Of a stretch of 64,000 nucleotides of DNA, positions 59,427 through 64,000 are shown in pieces. The DNA lies in the NCBI GenBank assembly GCA_900768345.1, contig CAAGCO010000007.1, forward strand, positions 62,001 to 126,000, given 5' to 3'. The translations under genes were made by a program, and so were the position numbers. The DNA is from Bacilli bacterium. Its GTDB lineage: Bacteria; Bacillota_I; Bacilli_A; RF39; UBA660. The notes beneath the pieces are model-generated. The model was not told the DNA's origin. It searched no databases and saw only the letters and a program-made list of their open reading frames with translations. The number at the start of each line of letters is the position of its first letter. Within the stretch, counting starts at the first letter, position 1.

Positions 59427-61088
59427 ATGTCAATAACAAATGCTAGACAAATATTAGGATTTGATTTGAATACAATATTAACATTAGAAGCAATTACTAA
59501 AAGATATAGACAATTAGTAAAGGAATTCCATCCAGATAAACATCCAGGATGCAGTGATGTTGAACTTCAACATTATCATCAAAAAACAATAGATATTAAT
59601 AATGCTTATGATTATTTAAAGGTTAATATATCTAGAGTTAATGATTGTGTTAATAGTAAAAAAGATCCTTTTGATGATTTTCAAACTATATTTTTCTATT
59701 CAAGACGTTCTAAAGCTGATCAACAAGCACGTAGTATATTTGAAAACGCTAAAGATAGTAAATTAAAACAAGAAATAAATAATTTATATAATAAAGTAAA
59801 TATTAATAATGCTCAAAATGATAGTGCTTTATCTAAAGCATGTGATGAATTTGCCAGAGGTGTTACATTAATATATCATAATTATGAAACTAGATTTCGT
59901 ATGGAAAGAGGTATTCCAAATTCATTTAAGTTTGATGTTAAATATCAATTTGATGTTGATACTTTCTTAAATAGTTTAGAAAAAATGGCTATAGAAAGAA
60001 AAAAAGAATTAGTAAATAAGATTGAAGATATATTTGATGCTGCTTTAATAGATGAATCTATAAAAAGTTCTAAATCATTTAATGCTTTTATTAATGAATA
60101 TTATAAATTACTTTGGAATTCAAGAATAACTGAAAGTGAAGAACAAAGAATATTCGATGAAATAAATACTAAAGTAATTAGAATGGTTGATTATTTTGAA
60201 ACTCGTAAGAAAGATTATTTAAAAATTAAAAAACAAATAAGTAAATTACCAGAAACATTTGAAAATAATAAATATTCTAGAGATGCTATGTTAAGGGAAT
60301 TAGATGATAGTATTATAAATCGTACTTTTACTAGTACAACTAAAAGAATTCAAGAAATTATTGATATGTATACTACTAAGAAAAGATATATCAATAAAAT
60401 GCGTATGGCTTTAACTTTAAAATCAAAAGTTAGTTTATTAAGATTAGATCCTAACAAAGATAAAGATAAAATTGAATATATATTAGAGATTTTAGAGGTT
60501 GCTCAAAAAGTATTAGATGATGCTTTAGAAGGTAAATATTCAGTACCTCAAATATCAATATTACAAGATTTATCATTAAGTGATACAAGAAAAGATGAAT
60601 TATTATTAGCTATATTTGCTCGTGAAGAATATAATGTATTCTTATCATTTAATAAAGATAATACTAAAAAAGAAGATCCTTTTGTACTTGGTAATCCAGA
60701 AATAGACCAATACTTAAGTTTATCTGATTGTGGTATGAATATGAATATTAATTCTAAAGAAGAAATATCTAAAGATGTTAGATTAATGCCACTTAGTTTA
60801 TTTGTTAAATACGGTAATGCAGTAAATGTTACTACTAGAAGAAAAAATGGTTATGAAACAATTTTATGTCAATATAACGGATATGAGTTAGTTTATGTTC
60901 ATGAATATAAGACAAACTTTGGTTATTATTATTTAAGAGAAAAAACAGTTAATTATTGCAATAGTGGTAGTAGAGAAGACTTATTAAAAGCTTTAGAAGA
61001 TGATGTAAGTGCAATGTTTGCTGAACATATAGATAGAATTAATAAGAGTGATAAACTTAGAAGAACTTTAGAAGTTAAAAGTAAATAG
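59427..61088 (+). CDS. J-domain protein with long unknown C-terminal region
   Basis: The protein has 553 residues. The first about 70 residues are a J domain: helix II-like TKRYRQLVKEF, the HPD motif in FHPDKHPG and the helix with NNAYDYLK. J domains stimulate Hsp70 (DnaK). The remaining 480 residues are mostly helical, without zinc fingers or Gly/Phe region of DnaJ, and I know no family for them. A GGGGGG ribosome site precedes the ATG. It shares a promoter element with the unknown membrane protein at 63567. Confidence 0.8.
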   Translation: MSITNARQILGFDLNTILTLEAITKRYRQLVKEFHPDKHPGCSDVELQHYHQKTIDINNAYDYLKVNISRVNDCVNSKKDPFDDFQTIFFYSRRSKADQQARSIFENAKDSKLKQEINNLYNKVNINNAQNDSALSKACDEFARGVTLIYHNYETRFRMERGIPNSFKFDVKYQFDVDTFLNSLEKMAIERKKELVNKIEDIFDAALIDESIKSSKSFNAFINEYYKLLWNSRITESEEQRIFDEINTKVIRMVDYFETRKKDYLKIKKQISKLPETFENNKYSRDAMLRELDDSIINRTFTSTTKRIQEIIDMYTTKKRYINKMRMALTLKSKVSLLRLDPNKDKDKIEYILEILEVAQKVLDDALEGKYSVPQISILQDLSLSDTRKDELLLAIFAREEYNVFLSFNKDNTKKEDPFVLGNPEIDQYLSLSDCGMNMNINSKEEISKDVRLMPLSLFVKYGNAVNVTTRRKNGYETILCQYNGYELVYVHEYKTNFGYYYLREKTVNYCNSGSREDLLKALEDDVSAMFAEHIDRINKSDKLRRTLEVKSK

Positions 61089-61116
61089 AATGGATTTAAA
61101 TTCCATTCTTTTTTTG
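61088..61116 (+). terminator. Rho-independent terminator
   Basis: GAATGGA / TCCATTC stem followed by seven T residues. Confidence 0.85.
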
Positions 61117-61143
61117 TTATAATGTTTAATGATTGGAGTAGTT

Positions 61144-61827
61144 ATGGATCAAGAGAAGATTGGAAAATTTATTAGAGAGCTTAGAAAAAATAACAATTTA
61201 ACTCAAAATGATTTAGCTCTTAAATATGGAGTGACTTATCAAGCTGTAAGTAAATGGGAAAATGGTAGAAATATACCTGATATTTCTATTCTTAAACAAA
61301 TGAGTAAAGACTTTAATATAAATATAGATGATTTACTTGATGGAGAAAATAAAAGTAAAAAGAATAATAAATATTATATTCCTATTATTATAGTTTTAAT
61401 TGCTTTATTATGTGTGTTAATAAGTCTTATATTTTTTCATAAAGAAAAATTTGAATTTAAGACTTTAAGTGCTGCTTGTAAGAATTTTACTATTTCAGGA
61501 AGTATTGCTTATAATAAAGATAAATCTTCTATATATATTTCTAATGTTAAATATTGTGGAGGAGATGATAATATCATTTATGATAGTATTGAATGTATAT
61601 TATTTGATTCTCATAATGGAGTTATTACTAAAATAAGTGAATACTCAAAACAAAAGAATGTTACTCTTGAAGAATATTTACATGAAATAGAATTTGTAGT
61701 TGATGATTATGAATCTAATTGTAAGAATTATACTAATAATCATATATATATTGAAATACTTGCTAAAAAAGATGGAAATACTACAACATATAAAATTCCT
61801 TTAACTTTAACTAGTTGTAATAAATAA
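61144..61827 (+). CDS. XRE-family membrane-bound transcriptional regulator
   Basis: The start is ATG 61144 with TTGGAGT upstream. The product has 227 residues: N-terminal helix-turn-helix (about 4-58; LRKNNNLTQNDLALKYGVT, YQAVSKWENG), one membrane helix (about 75-97) and an extracellular Cys-containing domain. It could sense an extracellular signal through the membrane and act on DNA. The gene is isolated with its own terminators on both sides, so its targets are unknown. Confidence 0.85.
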   Translation: MDQEKIGKFIRELRKNNNLTQNDLALKYGVTYQAVSKWENGRNIPDISILKQMSKDFNINIDDLLDGENKSKKNNKYYIPIIIVLIALLCVLISLIFFHKEKFEFKTLSAACKNFTISGSIAYNKDKSSIYISNVKYCGGDDNIIYDSIECILFDSHNGVITKISEYSKQKNVTLEEYLHEIEFVVDDYESNCKNYTNNHIYIEILAKKDGNTTTYKIPLTLTSCNK

Positions 61828-61913
61828 CTCAACCTTAAGTTTAGATACTAAACTTAAAATTTATAGTAATTTTTATAAAAATATATTAAAATGATAATGT
61901 AAGGATGTGGATT

Positions 61914-62537
61914 ATGAAGAAAAAAGTAGATAAGAAGAATAAAACATTATATACCGTTATTGGAATAGTAGTTTTAGTCTTAGCATGTAGTATCGGATTC
62001 TATAAAGTATTCACAAGTATAGAAAATAAAGAAACAGATGCTGAAAAATTCGCTAGTGAATATTCTATTGATAATGATAATGTATTTGTTTATAGAACAC
62101 TTGAAGAAATAAATAAAATACTTAAAAATGGTACTGGAATTGTGTATTTGGGTTTTCCTGAATGTCCTTGGTGTAAAGCATATGTTCCTTATTTGAGTGA
62201 AGTTGCTAAAAAGGCAAAGTTAGATAAAATATATTATTTTAATATTTTAAAAGATAGAAAGAATAATACTGATAATTATAAGAAAACTGTTGAATTATTA
62301 AAAGATTATTTAAAATATGATGATGAAGGAAATAAGAGAATTTATGTGCCTGCTGTTATAGCTGTTAATAAAGGTAAAATTGTTGGCTTTGATGATGAAA
62401 CATCTTATGATACTAAAGGATATGAAAAGCCTGAGGATTATTGGAAAAATGAAGATTTGGATGGTCTTAAGAATAGATTATCTAAAATGATTAATGATGT
62501 TTCTTTTGATTATTGTACAACTGATTGTAATAAGTAA
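61914..62537 (+). CDS. Membrane-anchored thioredoxin-like protein (CPWC)
   Basis: The start is ATG 61914, with AAGGATGTGG upstream. The product has 207 residues: one membrane helix (about 15-35) and an extracellular thioredoxin-like domain with the redox motif CPWC in LGFPECPWCKAYV and the cis-Pro region VPAVIAVNKG. It resembles bacteriocin transport accessory-type thioredoxins. It may help oxidise or isomerise disulfides in the many Cys-rich envelope proteins of this genome (pilins, InlB-repeat protein). Confidence 0.8.
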   Translation: MKKKVDKKNKTLYTVIGIVVLVLACSIGFYKVFTSIENKETDAEKFASEYSIDNDNVFVYRTLEEINKILKNGTGIVYLGFPECPWCKAYVPYLSEVAKKAKLDKIYYFNILKDRKNNTDNYKKTVELLKDYLKYDDEGNKRIYVPAVIAVNKGKIVGFDDETSYDTKGYEKPEDYWKNEDLDGLKNRLSKMINDVSFDYCTTDCNK

Positions 62538-62559
62538 CTATTAATTTAGTTACTTTTTT
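62532..62559 (+). terminator. Rho-independent terminator
   Basis: AAGTAACTA / TAGTTACTT stem and T run. Confidence 0.8.
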
Positions 62560-62583
62560 GTTATTATAAAATAGAGGTGACTT

Positions 62584-63366
62584 ATGAAATTAAAGAATAA
62601 AGTATGTGTAGTAACAGGTGGTGCTATGGGAAATGGTCTTGGAATAGTTAAAGTATTTTTAAAATATGGAGCTAAAGTATCTATTATTGATTATGATGAG
62701 TCAGTAAGTGCTATAGTGGCTAAACTTAATAATGAAGGATATGATGTTATAGGTTTTCATGCTGATATAAGAGATAAATATAAAGTAAATGAAGCTATAG
62801 AGAAGACTAAAGAAATATTTGGTAATATAGATGTACTTGTTAATAATGCTGGAGTTGCTAAAATAGAAAATTTTATGGATATGAGTGATGAAGTTAGAGA
62901 TTTTCATTTTGATGTTAATATAAAAGGTACTTGGAATGTAACTAAATCATGTCTTAAATATTTTAATGATAATGGTAGTATTGTTAATTTATCTAGTGTT
63001 ACTGGACCTATGGTAGCTGATACTGGAGAATGTGCTTATGCGACTACCAAGGCTGCATTAATAGGATTTACTAAAGGTTTAGCAATGGAACTAGTTAGTA
63101 GAAATATAAGAGTAAATGCTATAATGCCAGGATATATAATGACACCAATGGTAGATGGTATTGCAAAAGATTCTAATAGTGAAGACCCAAAAAGTGTTAT
63201 AGAAGGAATTAGAATAGGTATTCCAATGAAGAGACTTGGAACTATAGAAGAGTTAGGAGAACTAGCTGCTTTTCTTGCAAGTGATGAAGCAAGCTATATA
63301 ACAGGACAAGGAATAGTAATAGATGGTGGAAGTACACTTCCTGAAACTATGAGTGTTGGAGTATAG
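62584..63366 (+). CDS. Short-chain dehydrogenase/reductase (FabG-like)
   Basis: The protein has 260 residues, classical SDR. Cofactor motif VVTGGAMGNGLGIVK, NNAGVA, catalytic Ser in LSSVTG, YATTKAAL with Tyr and Lys, and PGYIMTPMV. The C-terminus has SDEASYITGQGIVIDGG. It oxidises or reduces a hydroxyl with NAD(P). GGAMGNGLG departs from the usual TGxxxGIG, with Leu after the second Gly. AGAGGTG precedes the ATG. Confidence 0.85.
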   Translation: MKLKNKVCVVTGGAMGNGLGIVKVFLKYGAKVSIIDYDESVSAIVAKLNNEGYDVIGFHADIRDKYKVNEAIEKTKEIFGNIDVLVNNAGVAKIENFMDMSDEVRDFHFDVNIKGTWNVTKSCLKYFNDNGSIVNLSSVTGPMVADTGECAYATTKAALIGFTKGLAMELVSRNIRVNAIMPGYIMTPMVDGIAKDSNSEDPKSVIEGIRIGIPMKRLGTIEELGELAAFLASDEASYITGQGIVIDGGSTLPETMSVGV

Positions 63367-63386
63367 TTACTTTTTATAGAAAAAGA

Positions 63387-63414
63387 GGATTATAGTTGAT
63401 TTCTATAATCCTTT
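63387..63414 (+). terminator. Rho-independent terminator
   Basis: GGATTATAG / CTATAATCC stem, 7-base loop, T-rich tail. Confidence 0.8.
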
Positions 63415-63500
63415 GGCTTTTTAATATTCAGAAACTTATTTATAATGTTTATTTAATTGTAATTTCAATTATCAAGAAATATATAGTTTATGCATGTAAA

Positions 63501-63520
63501 GCTTGATTTTGCTTGATTTT
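63501..63520 (+). repeat. Two direct copies of GCTTGATTTT
   Basis: GCTTGATTTT is repeated head to tail. The second copy supplies the -35 box TTGATT of the next promoter. Confidence 0.8.
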
Positions 63521-63541
63521 TAGTATCATTTATGATATAAT
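63513..63541 (+). promoter_or_regulatory. Promoter with the shared palindromic element
   Basis: TTGATT and TATAAT spaced 17 bp; 63523-63541 is identical to 59376-59394. Two genes share this element, so a common regulator or growth-phase signal is likely. Confidence 0.75.
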
Positions 63542-63566
63542 ATGCGCAATATTAAGGGGGATAAAG

Positions 63567-64000
63567 ATGATTAATATTAAATTTAAAAATGAAAAAAGTT
63601 TATTTATAGGAGGAGACGATGTTGCTGTAAAAGCAGATCGTGTTATTAAAAAAATTGAAAAGTATATTCGCAAAGGAAGATGTGCTAAAGCTGATAAAAC
63701 TGATGATGGTTATAATTTTAACATATTAGATTATGACTATTCTTATCAAGATTATCATATAGAAGTAGGAGAACATACTAATAGTGAATATGCTCGTGAA
63801 TCTGAAAGACTTTATAAACTTGCTAATACTAAAGAGATGAAAAAGAAATTTATTAAAACTGAGAAAGATATTTATACAAAACCTTCAAAGATTTTTAAGA
63901 GAAATTTTAGCGAATTATTTGATGGTTATTCTGATCTTTTTATACTTACTTTGAGTGCATCTGCAATTTTATCACTTTTCTTAACACTTCCTGTTGGTAT
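63567..64000 (+). CDS. N-terminal part of an unknown membrane protein (3' end outside window)
   Basis: Open from ATG 63567 to the window end (144 codons shown). AAGGGGG lies just before the start. The first 110 residues are charged and helical, probably cytoplasmic, with FIGGDD near residue 15. A hydrophobic segment begins at about residue 128 (LFILTLSASAILSLFL). I do not recognise the family. It shares its promoter element with the J-domain gene. Confidence 0.65.
   Translation, partial: MINIKFKNEKSLFIGGDDVAVKADRVIKKIEKYIRKGRCAKADKTDDGYNFNILDYDYSYQDYHIEVGEHTNSEYARESERLYKLANTKEMKKKFIKTEKDIYTKPSKIFKRNFSELFDGYSDLFILTLSASAILSLFLTLPVG

Noticed and set aside
61835..61857. Hairpin TTAAGTTTAG / CTAAACTTAA after the XRE gene
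   Set aside because: Good 10-bp stem but no T run, so not called as a terminator; could be a binding site.
63501..63520. Direct repeat as part of a replication origin or integration site
   Set aside because: Only two copies, no DnaA boxes or further repeats nearby; better explained by the promoter.
1..64000. Alternative genetic code (TGA = Trp) as in mycoplasmas
   Set aside because: TGA ends several well-defined genes (for example ltaS and sufD) and Trp is coded by TGG throughout.

Overview
The window is a very AT-rich, densely coded stretch from a low-GC Bacillota. TGA works as a stop, strong AGGAGG ribosome sites precede most genes, and sigma-A promoters and U-tailed hairpins are easy to see. 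A GerA-type germinant receptor operon and a CotE-like coat protein point to an endospore former. Wall and lipoteichoic acid genes, a SUF Fe-S operon and a secretin-less Tad-type pilus fit a Gram-positive cell, probably an uncultured gut-type Bacilli lineage (Erysipelotrichales/RF39-like). That placement is inference. No rRNA, tRNA, CRISPR array or insertion sequence was found.

Layout. 1-9941: Tad-like pilus locus (two CpaB/SAF proteins, CpaF ATPase, TadB, TadC, a short pilin with its own promoter and terminator, a minor pilin-like protein, a TadZ/CpaE-like protein, a VirB2-like membrane protein), preceded by Cys-rich secreted proteins, one with InlB-type repeats. 10027-15891: LtaS-like synthase followed by a DUF4358-like protein, an MBOAT acyltransferase and an SGNH/DHHW-like partner. 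15892-16294: a small hydrophobic peptide with a candidate antisense RNA (copy 1). 16295-20920: CsoR-family regulator heading sufC-D-S-U-B. 20955-27705 (minus strand): LCP ligase, membrane-anchored cohesin protein, secreted glucosaminidase carrying a dockerin, and an internally duplicated envelope protein. 27834-46684: wall teichoic acid type cluster with TagO, GpsA, GT2, three polyol-phosphate polymerase-like proteins, TarI-like, an extended SDR, a deacetylase, a Dlt-like D-alanylation set with its own phosphopantetheinyl transferase, a frameshifted O-acetyltransferase, TagG and TagH. 46784-48461: a GGR-like flavoprotein and a HAD phosphatase. 48462-49082: second hydrophobic peptide with antisense RNA (copy 2). 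49083-50117: rpsP, khpA and an unknown gene. 50149-53707 (minus): gerAB, gerAC, gerAA. 53769-63366: phosphoesterase, RsiV-like membrane protein, leader-peptide-like ORF plus ABC exporter, CotE, DHH phosphoesterase, J-domain protein, XRE membrane regulator, thioredoxin-like protein and SDR. 63567-end: start of an unknown membrane protein.

How they work together. Most of the window builds the cell surface: polymer synthesis and export (TagO to TagGH), attachment to peptidoglycan (LCP), acyl decoration (two MBOAT/SGNH sets), remodelling (glucosaminidase) and pili. The most interesting items are: (i) two homologous type I toxin-antitoxin-like modules at 15.9-16.2 kb and 48.5-48.8 kb, each a tiny hydrophobic ORF with a nested candidate antisense RNA and, in copy 2, a 13-bp pairing between the 5' and 3' regions of the toxin mRNA; (ii) an adjacent cohesin/dockerin pair that would tether a peptidoglycan hydrolase to the membrane; (iii) a Cys-rich CsoR-like sensor wired to the suf operon; (iv) a 32-codon ORF and terminator ahead of an ABC exporter; (v) a self-contained D-alanylation module with a private carrier protein and carrier-activating enzyme.
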